From Pseudomonadota bacterium (GTDB lineage: Bacteria; Pseudomonadota; Alphaproteobacteria; Rhizobiales; Xanthobacteraceae), in NCBI GenBank assembly GCA_023423415.1, contig JAFAFP010000232.1, forward strand, positions 1 through 7,749: DNA of 7,749 bases. The letters are read 5' to 3'. This document shows, one piece after another, positions 1-5,950 of the stretch. The translations under genes were made by a program, and so were the position numbers. The notes under the pieces are model-generated. The model searched no databases, was not told the origin of the DNA, and saw nothing but the letters and a program-made list of their open reading frames with translations. Numbering within the stretch: the stretch's first letter is position 1; each line of letters starts with the position of its first letter.

Positions 1-18
1 GCCAGAGGCCGCCCTTTT
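1..18. terminator. Partial intrinsic terminator 3' of katG, cut by the window edge
   Basis: Read on the minus strand after the katG stop, the sequence runs AAAAGGGCGGCC, then TCT, then GGC at the window edge. The arm GGGCGGCC would pair with GGCCGCCC, and the first three bases of that return arm are present. The same 12-mer (AAAAGGGCGGCC) forms the left arm of the complete terminator after oxyR. On the plus strand the visible arm is followed by TTTT, so the element could work in both directions. That the missing half completes the stem is an inference. Confidence 0.45.
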
Positions 19-41
19 GCTGTCTTGTCGTAGCGAAGCAG

Positions 42-2237
42 TTACGCCGCCTCGCGCAGATCATCCTTGCCAAGGTCGAACCGGTCGGCGTTCATGACCT
101 TGGTCCAGGCCGCCACGAAGTCCTTCACGAATTTCTCCTTCGAGTCCGAACTTCCATAGACCTCCGCGAAGGCGCGGAGCTGCGAGTGCGAACCGAAGAT
201 CAGATCGACGCGGGTGGCGGTCCACTTCACCGCCTTGGTCTTGCGATCGCGGCCTTCGTAGATGCCCTCGGCGTTCGGCGCCTGCCACTCCGTGCTCATG
301 TCGAGCAGGTTGAGGAAGAAGTCGTTCGTCAACTTGCCCGGCTGCTTGGTGAAGACACCGTGCTTCGAATCACCGGCATTGGCGCCGAGCACGCGCAGGC
401 CGCCGATGAGGACCGTCATCTCCGGCCCTGTCAGCGTCAGAAGCTGCGCGCGGTCCACCAGCGCCTCTTCAGGCTTCATGAACTGCAGCTTCTTGCTGTT
501 GGCGTAGTTGCGGAAGCCGTCCTGACGCGGCTCCAGCGGTGCAAAGGATTCAACGTCGGTCTGCTCCTGCGACGCATCCATCCGGCCCGGCGTGAAGGGG
601 ACCTTCACGTCGACGCCAGCGTCCTTGGCGGCCTTCTCGACCGCTGCAGCGCCACCGAGAACGATGAGGTCGGCCAGAGAAACCTTTTTGCCGAAGCCCT
701 TCTGGATTTCTTCGAGCTTCGCCAGCACGGTCTTGAGCTGAGCCGGCTGGTTGACCTCCCAGTCCTTCTGCGGGCTGAGACGGATGCGGGCGCCGTTGGC
801 ACCGCCGCGCTTGTCGGAGCGGCGGAAGGTCGAAGCCGACGCCCAGGCGGTGGAGACGAGCTGGGACACCGTCAGGCCGGAAGACAGGATTTTTGCCTTC
901 AGCGCGTCGGCGTCCTTAGCATCGATCAGCGGATGATCCACGGTCGGAATCGGATCCTGCCAGATCAGCGTTTCCTTCGGCACCAGCTTGCCGAGATAGC
1001 GCGCGCGGGGGCCCATGTCGCGATGCGTGAGCTTGAACCAGGCACGGGCGAAAGCGTCCGCGAACTGGTCCGGATTCTCCATGAAGCGCCGCGAGATTTT
1101 CTCGTAGATCGGGTCGAACCGCAGCGAGAGGTCGGTGGTCAGCATGGTCGGCACATGCTTCTTCGACGGATCGAAGGGATCCGGGATCGTGGCTCCCGCA
1201 CCTTTCGCGCGCCACTGTTTGGCACCGGCCGGGCTTTTCATCAGCTCCCATTCATAGCCGAACAGGTTCCAGAAGAAGTTGTTGCTCCACTTTGTCGGCG
1301 TCGTGGTCCAGATGACTTCCGGGCCGCCGCCGATGGTGTCGGCGCCGAAACCAGTGCCATGCCTGCTCTTCCAGCCAAGGCCTTGACTCTCGATGGCGCA
1401 TTCTTCCGGGGCTGGGCCGATCAGCGACGGATCGCCGGCGCCGTGGGTCTTGCCGAAGGTGTGGCCGCCGGCAATCAGCGCGACGGTTTCTTCGTCGTTC
1501 ATCGCCATGCGGAAGAACGTTTCGCGGATGTCCTTGGCCGCCGCGATTGGGTCCGGATTGCCGTTCGGCCCTTCCGGGTTCACGTAGATCAGGCCCATCT
1601 GCACCGCGCCGAGCGGCTCCGCGAGCTGACGCTCGCCGCTGTAGCGTTCGTCGCCCAGCCACGTCCCTTCAGGGCCCCAGTAGAGTTCTTCGGGCTCCCA
1701 AACGTCGGCGCGGCCGCCGGCGAAACCGAACGTCTTGAAGCCCATCGATTCGAGCGCGACGTTGCCGGCGAGGATCATCAGGTCGGCCCAGGACAGCTTG
1801 CGGCCGTATTTCTGTTTGATCGGCCACAGCAGTCGGCGCGCCTTGTCGAGATTGACGTTGTCAGGCCATGAGTTGAGCGGCGCGAAACGTTGCTGTCCGG
1901 CTCCGGCGCCGCCGCGACCGTCGGTGATGCGGTAGGTGCCAGCGCTGTGCCAGGCCATGCGGACCATCAGACCGCCGTAGTGACCGAAGTCGGCCGGCCA
2001 CCATTCCTGCGAGTCCGTCATCAACGCATGCAGGTCCTTGATCACCGCATCAAGGTCGAGGGTCTTGAACTCCTCGGCGTAGTCAAAGTCCTTGCCCATC
2101 GGATCGGACAGGTCGGAATTGTGGTGAAGCATCTCGATGTTCAGCGCTTCCGGCCACCAGTCGCGGTTCGTGGGTCCGCGGCTACCGCCGCTGAACGGGC
2201 ACTTGCCTGCGCCCTTATCATCAGTCTTTGCGTCCAT
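42..2237 (-). CDS. katG: Catalase-peroxidase KatG (bifunctional haem enzyme)
   Basis: KatG disproportionates H2O2 and also acts as a broad peroxidase, normally as a cytosolic haem-b dimer. The protein is 731 residues from the chosen start, the usual two-domain size. The N-terminal haem domain covers about residues 25-420 and the haem-free C-terminal copy about 430-725. Visible active-site features are distal Arg93-Trp96-His97 (in MVRMAWHSAGTYR), Tyr218 (GLIYVNPEG) and Met244 (FRMAMND), which with Trp96 would form the Met-Tyr-Trp crosslink needed for catalase activity. Proximal His259 lies in GGHTFGKTHG, the proximal Asp motif is TDLSLRFDP, and the mobile Arg lies in RDMGPRARYLG. An ATG five codons upstream (2252) overlaps the ribosome-binding site, so the ATG at 2237 is preferred. 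Residue 304, which aligns with M. tuberculosis Ser315, is Gly. It diverges from oxyR and is presumably OxyR-activated. Confidence 0.97.
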   Translation of the reverse strand: MDAKTDDKGAGKCPFSGGSRGPTNRDWWPEALNIEMLHHNSDLSDPMGKDFDYAEEFKTLDLDAVIKDLHALMTDSQEWWPADFGHYGGLMVRMAWHSAGTYRITDGRGGAGAGQQRFAPLNSWPDNVNLDKARRLLWPIKQKYGRKLSWADLMILAGNVALESMGFKTFGFAGGRADVWEPEELYWGPEGTWLGDERYSGERQLAEPLGAVQMGLIYVNPEGPNGNPDPIAAAKDIRETFFRMAMNDEETVALIAGGHTFGKTHGAGDPSLIGPAPEECAIESQGLGWKSRHGTGFGADTIGGGPEVIWTTTPTKWSNNFFWNLFGYEWELMKSPAGAKQWRAKGAGATIPDPFDPSKKHVPTMLTTDLSLRFDPIYEKISRRFMENPDQFADAFARAWFKLTHRDMGPRARYLGKLVPKETLIWQDPIPTVDHPLIDAKDADALKAKILSSGLTVSQLVSTAWASASTFRRSDKRGGANGARIRLSPQKDWEVNQPAQLKTVLAKLEEIQKGFGKKVSLADLIVLGGAAAVEKAAKDAGVDVKVPFTPGRMDASQEQTDVESFAPLEPRQDGFRNYANSKKLQFMKPEEALVDRAQLLTLTGPEMTVLIGGLRVLGANAGDSKHGVFTKQPGKLTNDFFLNLLDMSTEWQAPNAEGIYEGRDRKTKAVKWTATRVDLIFGSHSQLRAFAEVYGSSDSKEKFVKDFVAAWTKVMNADRFDLGKDDLREAA

Positions 2238-2243
2238 TGGGTT

Positions 2244-2249
2244 CCTCCT
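2244..2249 (-). promoter_or_regulatory. katG Shine-Dalgarno that decides the start
   Basis: The minus strand reads AGGAGG, a perfect Shine-Dalgarno core, 6 nt before the ATG at 2237. The alternative in-frame ATG at 2252-2250 abuts this motif and has no comparable site upstream. This favours the MDAKTDD start over MRRNPMDAK. Confidence 0.85.
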
Positions 2250-2291
2250 CATTTGCGATCGGGTACTTACGATGCTGCGACCATGCTCCCT

Positions 2292-2345
2292 ACCTTAGAT
2301 AAGGTCCAATTGGATTGATTAGTATCGACGATAAGATTATCTTAT
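2292..2345. promoter_or_regulatory. katG-oxyR divergent control region with three dyads, likely OxyR operator
   Basis: Three perfect inverted repeats lie in 54 bp: ACCTTA-GA-TAAGGT (2292-2305), TCCAATTGGA (2305-2314) and ATAAGAT-T-ATCTTAT (2331-2345). The last has the LysR-type T-N11-A form and reads ATAA-N7-TTAT, close in layout to the enterobacterial OxyR half-site ATAG-N7-CTAT. Extending upstream with the same 7-nt spacers gives ATTG-N7-TAGT-N7-ATAA-N7-TTAT (2309-2345); the outer pair is degenerate. GATAAG occurs twice on the plus strand (2298-2303 and 2330-2335), exactly 32 bp apart. Assignment to OxyR rests on the neighbouring gene and motif shape. No convincing sigma-70 katG promoter could be picked out, which is common for promoters that need an activator. 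Confidence 0.6.
2315..2343 (+). promoter_or_regulatory. Candidate oxyR promoter, overlapping the operator
   Basis: TTGATT (2315-2320) and TATCTT (2338-2343) are separated by 17 bp, each matching 4 of 6 of the sigma-70 consensus. Transcription would start about 7 nt after the -10, at or next to the A of the oxyR ATG (2350). The -10 lies inside the ATAAGATTATCTTAT dyad, so a protein bound there would block RNA polymerase. This fits the autorepression typical of LysR regulators. Confidence 0.45.
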
Positions 2346-2349
2346 TGAT

Positions 2350-3237
2350 ATGCTCACACTGCGTCAGCTTCGTTATCTCAATGCCCTCGCCCGGCACCGG
2401 CATTTCGGCCGTGCCGCCGATGCCTGCGCCGTCAGCCAGCCTGCTTTATCCATGCAGATCAAGGAGTTGGAAAGGGACCTCGGTGTCGCTTTGGTCGAGC
2501 GGCGATCGAACGACGTGGTGCTGACCGAGACCGGTATTGAGATCGCGCGGCGCGGCGAGCGGATTCTCAGCGAGGTCAACGATCTTGAGGATTTCGCCCG
2601 GCATCGCGGTGGCGTGCTGAGCGGCGCGCTCAAGTTCGGCGTCATTCCCTCGGTCGCGCCCTACGTATTGCCGCGTCTCCTCCCGGTGCTGCAGGAGATG
2701 CATCCGGATCTGGAATTGGAATTGCGCGAGACGCAGACGCGTTTCCTGGTCGAAGAACTGGTACGTGGCAGCCTCGACGTGATCATGATCGCGCTGCCGG
2801 CACCGCATCCGGAAATCGAAACACTGTCCTTGTTCGAAGATGCGTTTCTTCTGGCTGCGCCGTCTGTCGATGCCTTGCCCAATCGCCAGCGCATCACCGC
2901 CGACGACATCGACCAGAGCCGCCTGATTCTTCTCGAAGAGGGACACTGCCTGCGCGATCAGGCGCTGGCCTTCTGCGCCGATGCATCAGGCGGCACGCTG
3001 CGCGAACTGGGCGCGACAAGCCTGACCACGGTAATGCAGATGGTTGCGAACGGGTATGGCGTGACGCTGATCCCGGAAATTGCCGTTCAGGTGGAGGCGC
3101 GTGACGAACGCGTGAAGCTTGCGCGGTTTACGTCGCCCGAGCCGTTCCGGACCGTCGGTCTGGGCTGGCGCCGCACATCGTCGCGCGCACAGGATTTCCA
3201 AGCGCTGGGGGAGATCATTGCCGGCGTGGTGAAATAG
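2350..3237 (+). CDS. oxyR: OxyR-type hydrogen peroxide-sensing LysR transcriptional regulator
   Basis: This 295-residue LysR-family protein has an N-terminal winged helix-turn-helix (about residues 1-60, with HFGRAADACAVSQPALSMQI). A linker helix follows, then a periplasmic-binding-protein-like regulatory domain (about 90-290). The OxyR identifier is LEEGHCLRDQALAFC, with Cys200 and Cys209 spaced like the E. coli redox pair Cys199/Cys208; peroxide oxidises that pair to a disulfide and switches the activator on. The protein also keeps LIPEIA near 240-245, as in OxyR. The start codon gives the standard LysR N-terminus, but there is no Shine-Dalgarno sequence upstream and the operator dyad ends 4 nt before ATG, so translation may be leaderless. 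Its divergent partner katG is a classical OxyR target. A strong terminator begins immediately after the stop. Confidence 0.95.
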   Translation: MLTLRQLRYLNALARHRHFGRAADACAVSQPALSMQIKELERDLGVALVERRSNDVVLTETGIEIARRGERILSEVNDLEDFARHRGGVLSGALKFGVIPSVAPYVLPRLLPVLQEMHPDLELELRETQTRFLVEELVRGSLDVIMIALPAPHPEIETLSLFEDAFLLAAPSVDALPNRQRITADDIDQSRLILLEEGHCLRDQALAFCADASGGTLRELGATSLTTVMQMVANGYGVTLIPEIAVQVEARDERVKLARFTSPEPFRTVGLGWRRTSSRAQDFQALGEIIAGVVK

Positions 3238-3266
3238 AAAAGGGCGGCCGATGGGCCGCCCTTTTT
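3238..3266. terminator. Strong intrinsic terminator of oxyR, probably bidirectional
   Basis: AAAAGGGCGGCC (3238-3249), loop GATG and GGCCGCCCTTTT (3254-3265) form a perfect 12-bp stem with a GC core of 8 bp, followed by T through 3266. It starts directly after the oxyR stop. On the minus strand the same stem is followed by TTTTCTATTT, so it could also stop readthrough from pnp, which arrives from the other side. Confidence 0.92.
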
Positions 3267-3290
3267 ATTGTTTGCGCTGTCAGATCTTGC

Positions 3291-3361
3291 TCCGCTCATT
3301 CCCGCGAAGGCGGGAATCCAGCTTTTGTCTCTGGGTGCCCGCTTTCGCGGGGACGAGCGGA
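3291..3361. repeat. 71-bp long-inverted-repeat intergenic element (REP/MITE-like)
   Basis: The arms 3291-3321 and 3331-3361 are imperfect inverted copies, 26 of 31 positions pairing, around a 9-nt centre. Each arm holds its own hairpin: ATTCCCGC-GAAG-GCGGGAAT (3298-3317, perfect 8-bp stem) and CCCGC-TTTC-GCGGG (3338-3351). The element can therefore fold as one long hairpin or as a cloverleaf with outer stem TCCGCTC/GAGCGGA. The 20-bp core ATTCCC-N8-GGGAAT is the same pattern as the dRS3 repeats of Neisseria, and similar sequences are widespread between proteobacterial genes. A separate perfect 12-bp palindrome, GCGGAATTCCGC, overlaps its right end (3357-3368). It lies between the convergent oxyR and pnp stops and could also protect the pnp mRNA 3' end. 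Confidence 0.7.
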
Positions 3362-3380
3362 ATTCCGCAATGACGCTTTG

Positions 3381-5546
3381 TTACTCAGCCGCGTCGCCAG
3401 AGGCAGCCTGTTGCTGCTCGCGCTCGGCTTTCTGCTTGGCTTCCAGGTCTTCGCCGGTTTCCTGATCGACAACCTTCATCGACAGACGGACTTTGCCGCG
3501 ATCGTCGAGGCCGAGCAGCTTCACCTTCACCTTGTCGCCTTCCTTGACGACATCGGAGGTCTTCTGCACGCGGTTGGCGGCAAGCTGGCTGATATGGACA
3601 AGGCCATCGCGTGAACCGAAGAAGTTCACGAACGCGCCGAAGTCCATCACCTTCACGACCGTGCCTTCGTAGATCTGGCCAACTTCCGGATCGGAAGCGA
3701 TCGACTTGATCCACTTGATCGCCGCGCGGATCGATTCGCCGTTGGCGGAAGCGACTTTCACGGTGCCGTCGTCTTCCACGTTGATCTTGGCGCCGGTCTT
3801 TTCGACGATTTCGCGGATCACCTTTCCGCCGGTGCCGATCACTTCGCGGATCTTGTCGGTCGGAATCTTCAGCGTCTCGATGCGCGGTGCATGTTCGCCA
3901 AGTTCCGCACGGGCGGCGGTCAACGCCTTCGACATCTCACCCAGGATATGGATGCGGCCATCCTTCGCCTGGCCGAGCGCGATCTTCATGATCTGCTCGG
4001 TGATGCCGGCGATCTTGATGTCCATCTGCAGCGAGGTGATGCCGATTTCAGTGCCGGCCACCTTGAAGTCCATGTCGCCGAGATGATCCTCGTCGCCGAG
4101 AATGTCCGACAACACGGCGAATTTCTCGCCTTCCAGGATCAGGCCCATGGCGATGCCCGCGGTCGGCCGCTTCAGCGGCACGCCGGCATCCATCAAAGCG
4201 AGCGAGGTGCCGCAGACAGTCGCCATTGATGATGAGCCGTTCGACTCGGTGATCTCCGACACCACGCGGATGGTGTAGGGGAAATCGTGCTTCGCCGGCA
4301 GGACCGGATGGATCGCACGCCAGGCAAGCTTGCCGTGGCCGATTTCGCGACGCTTGGTGCCGCCAAGACGACCGGTCTCACCAACCGAGAAGGGCGGGAA
4401 GTTATAGTGGAGCAGGAAATGCTCCTTGTAGGTGCCCTGCAGCGCGTCGATCCACTGCTCGTCTTCACCGGTGCCAAGCGTGGTGACGACCAGCGCCTGA
4501 GTTTCGCCGCGGGTGAACAAAGCCGAGCCATGTGTGCGCGGCAGAACGCCAGCTTCGCAGACGATCGGACGCACGGTCGTCAGATCGCGGCCGTCGATAC
4601 GCTTCGAGGTGTCGAGGATGTTCCAGCGAACGATCTTGCCTTCGAGTTCCTTGAAGACGCCAGCCACGCGCAGCTTGTCGTATTTCGGCTCTGCGCCTTC
4701 CGGGAAGAAGTGCGCCAGCATCTTCTCTTTCACCGCGGCAACGGCGGCATAGCGATCCTGCTTCTTGGAGATCGCATAAGCGGCGCGCAGGTCGTTTTCG
4801 ACAACACCGAGCATCTCTTTCTCGAGATCGGCATTGTCGATGACGTTCAATTCGCGCGGTTCTTTCGCGGCCTTCTCGGCAAGCTGGATAATCGCCTGGA
4901 TCACCGGCTGGAAGTGCCGGTGGCCGAACATCACGGCGCCCAGCATGACGTCTTCGGACAATTCCTTCGCCTCGGACTCCACCATCAAGACGGCGTCGGT
5001 AGTGCCCGCGACAACGAGGTCGAGCTCGCTCTCGACCATTTCGTCGACCAGCGGGTTCAGCACATACTCGCCGTTGATGAAGCCGACGCGCGCGGCGCCG
5101 ATCGGACCCATGAAGGGAGCGCCCGACAGCGTCAGTGCCGCAGAGGATGCTACAAGCGCGAGGATGTCGGGGTCATTCTCCATGTCGTGCGACAGGGTGG
5201 TGACGATGACTTGCGTTTCGTTGCGCCAGCCGTCGGCAAAGAGCGGACGGATCGGGCGGTCGATCAGGCGGGAAACCAGCGTTTCCTTTTCGGTCGGACG
5301 GCCTTCACGTTTAAAATAACCGCCGGGAATGCGGCCGGCGGCGTAGAATTTTTCCTGGTAGTCGACGGTGAGCGGGAGGAAATCCACGCCTTCACGCGGC
5401 GTTTTGGCGGCGACGACAGTCGCCAGCACGGTGGTCTCGCCATAGGTCGCGACAACGGCGCCGTCGGCCTGACGTGCGATCTTGCCGGTCTCCAGAATGA
5501 GCTTGCGCCCACCCCAGTCGAGCTCAACGCGATTGGTTTCGAACAT
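3381..5546 (-). CDS. pnp: Polynucleotide phosphorylase (PNPase)
   Basis: PNPase degrades RNA 3'-to-5' by phosphorolysis, as a ring-shaped trimer and often within a degradosome. The 721-residue protein is full length. The first RNase PH domain is at about 5-140, the helical linker at about 145-235, and the second, catalytic RNase PH domain at about 310-545. A KH domain (GTGGK at 571-575) and an S1 domain (about 622-692, EGTVVKVMDFGAFV) follow, then a charged Gln/Glu-rich tail. Phosphate-site serines lie in NGSSS (436-440). DILGDEDHLGDMDFK (481-495) carries Asp487, Asp493 and Lys495, matching E. coli Asp486, Asp492 and Lys494. The start gives MFETNRVELDWGG, the usual alphaproteobacterial N-terminus; the ribosome-binding site is a weak GAGAG in a hairpin-bearing leader. 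It follows rpsO, as in many bacteria, after an unusually structured spacer. Confidence 0.97.
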   Translation of the reverse strand: MFETNRVELDWGGRKLILETGKIARQADGAVVATYGETTVLATVVAAKTPREGVDFLPLTVDYQEKFYAAGRIPGGYFKREGRPTEKETLVSRLIDRPIRPLFADGWRNETQVIVTTLSHDMENDPDILALVASSAALTLSGAPFMGPIGAARVGFINGEYVLNPLVDEMVESELDLVVAGTTDAVLMVESEAKELSEDVMLGAVMFGHRHFQPVIQAIIQLAEKAAKEPRELNVIDNADLEKEMLGVVENDLRAAYAISKKQDRYAAVAAVKEKMLAHFFPEGAEPKYDKLRVAGVFKELEGKIVRWNILDTSKRIDGRDLTTVRPIVCEAGVLPRTHGSALFTRGETQALVVTTLGTGEDEQWIDALQGTYKEHFLLHYNFPPFSVGETGRLGGTKRREIGHGKLAWRAIHPVLPAKHDFPYTIRVVSEITESNGSSSMATVCGTSLALMDAGVPLKRPTAGIAMGLILEGEKFAVLSDILGDEDHLGDMDFKVAGTEIGITSLQMDIKIAGITEQIMKIALGQAKDGRIHILGEMSKALTAARAELGEHAPRIETLKIPTDKIREVIGTGGKVIREIVEKTGAKINVEDDGTVKVASANGESIRAAIKWIKSIASDPEVGQIYEGTVVKVMDFGAFVNFFGSRDGLVHISQLAANRVQKTSDVVKEGDKVKVKLLGLDDRGKVRLSMKVVDQETGEDLEAKQKAEREQQQAASGDAAE

Positions 5547-5557
5547 TTGTTTTTTCT

Positions 5558-5579
5558 CTCATCGGTTTCGGACGATGAG
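5558..5579 (-). promoter_or_regulatory. pnp leader hairpin overlapping the ribosome-binding site
   Basis: The RNA would read CTCATCG, an 8-nt loop, then CGATGAG, followed by AGAAAAAACAA and the pnp ATG. The only Shine-Dalgarno-like bases (GAGAG) include the last three bases of the 3' arm, so folding would partly hide the ribosome-binding site. In E. coli, pnp is autoregulated through a leader stem-loop that is cut by RNase III. A related role here is an analogy, not shown. Confidence 0.45.
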
Positions 5580-5732
5580 GGAGAAGCCATGTGCAAGACG
5601 GCAAGAAGCTGTTGCGCTTAGCGTGAACCAGGAAACAGTGCGCTTCCCGGACGTGAGCACGTTTGAATGAGAAGCGAATGGCTCCAGGCAACAGCGTCCG
5701 GCGATCCTGCCATGACTTCATCCCTCGGGATG

Positions 5733-5787
5733 CGAACGGGCCAACCCTTTATTGCGCCCGTTCGAAGTCCGGCAGATTTGCTGCCGG
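5733..5787 (-). promoter_or_regulatory. Paired hairpins upstream of pnp, candidate RNA-processing structure
   Basis: Two perfect stems stand 4 nt apart: CGAACGGGC/GCCCGTTCG (5733-5741 with 5756-5764, 9 bp, 14-nt loop) and CCGGCAG/CTGCCGG (5769-5775 with 5781-5787, 7 bp, 5-nt loop). Neither is followed by a T-run on either strand, so they are not standard terminators. Their position between rpsO and pnp suits a processing or stability role. An unrelated REP-type repeat is an alternative. Confidence 0.4.
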
Positions 5788-5823
5788 TCGTAGCGGACGC
5801 GACCTCCGCATCCGCTTCACCAG

Positions 5824-5870
5824 GAGCATGATGTGACCCGAAAAGTGTTTCAGGTTTCGGCACCGTGCTC
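5824..5870. repeat. Degenerate palindromic intergenic repeat (Rhizobiales style)
   Basis: GAGCA (5824-5828) pairs with TGCTC (5866-5870), and CCGAAA (5838-5843) with TTTCGG (5855-5860). The phrase CCCGAAAAGTG after GAGCATGAT resembles a high-copy palindromic repeat I recall from Bradyrhizobium-group genomes, comparable in kind to the RIME elements of Rhizobium. Family assignment is from memory and would need a genome search. Confidence 0.4.
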
Positions 5871-5950
5871 TTCGTTGGAACATGACGGATCTGAAACGCT
5901 ACATACGGTTTCAGCGTCACGCTCATCCGCGCGAACCGCGCGCGGTCAAA

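Larger units (their letters stand above)
5547..5950. other. 404-nt rpsO-pnp spacer without a credible gene
   Basis: This is the only gene-free stretch over 300 bases. On the transcribed (minus) strand, just after the rpsO stop, there is a GC hairpin CCGCGCG/CGCGCGG (plus coordinates 5927-5945) without a T-run. Next comes CTGAAAC/GTTTCAG (5891-5914), then a degenerate palindromic repeat (5824-5870), a two-hairpin block (5733-5787), a short CATCCC/GGGATG dyad (5719-5732) and a hairpin at the pnp start (5558-5579). No intrinsic terminator with a T-run and no clear sigma-70 promoter was found. pnp may thus be transcribed by readthrough from rpsO, from an unseen promoter, or both. A 102-codon minus-strand frame across it has no recognisable content. 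Confidence 0.6.

Noticed and set aside
186..1871. 561-codon plus-strand open frame opposite katG
   Set aside because: It lies wholly antisense to a perfectly conserved katG. Its translation is Arg/His/Gly/Ala-rich with no recognisable motif, as expected of a shadow frame in GC-rich coding DNA.
2238..2252. ATG at 2252 as the katG start
   Set aside because: It abuts the AGGAGG motif, which is ideally spaced for the ATG at 2237, and adds only MRRNP before the conserved N-terminus.
3268..3465. 65-codon plus-strand frame containing IPAKAGIQ
   Set aside because: This peptide is the well-known translation of the palindromic intergenic repeat, and the frame then runs antisense into pnp.
4287..5621. 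444-codon plus-strand open frame opposite pnp
   Set aside because: It is antisense to the catalytic half of PNPase, shows no family resemblance and has composition typical of a shadow frame.
5618..5926. 102-codon minus-strand frame in the rpsO-pnp spacer
   Set aside because: No recognisable domain and no ribosome-binding site; it runs through several inverted repeats and the palindromic repeat, so chance openness is more likely than a gene.
5891..5945. Intrinsic terminator after rpsO
   Set aside because: The hairpins at 5927-5945 and 5891-5914 form good stems but are not followed by a T-run on the transcribed strand.
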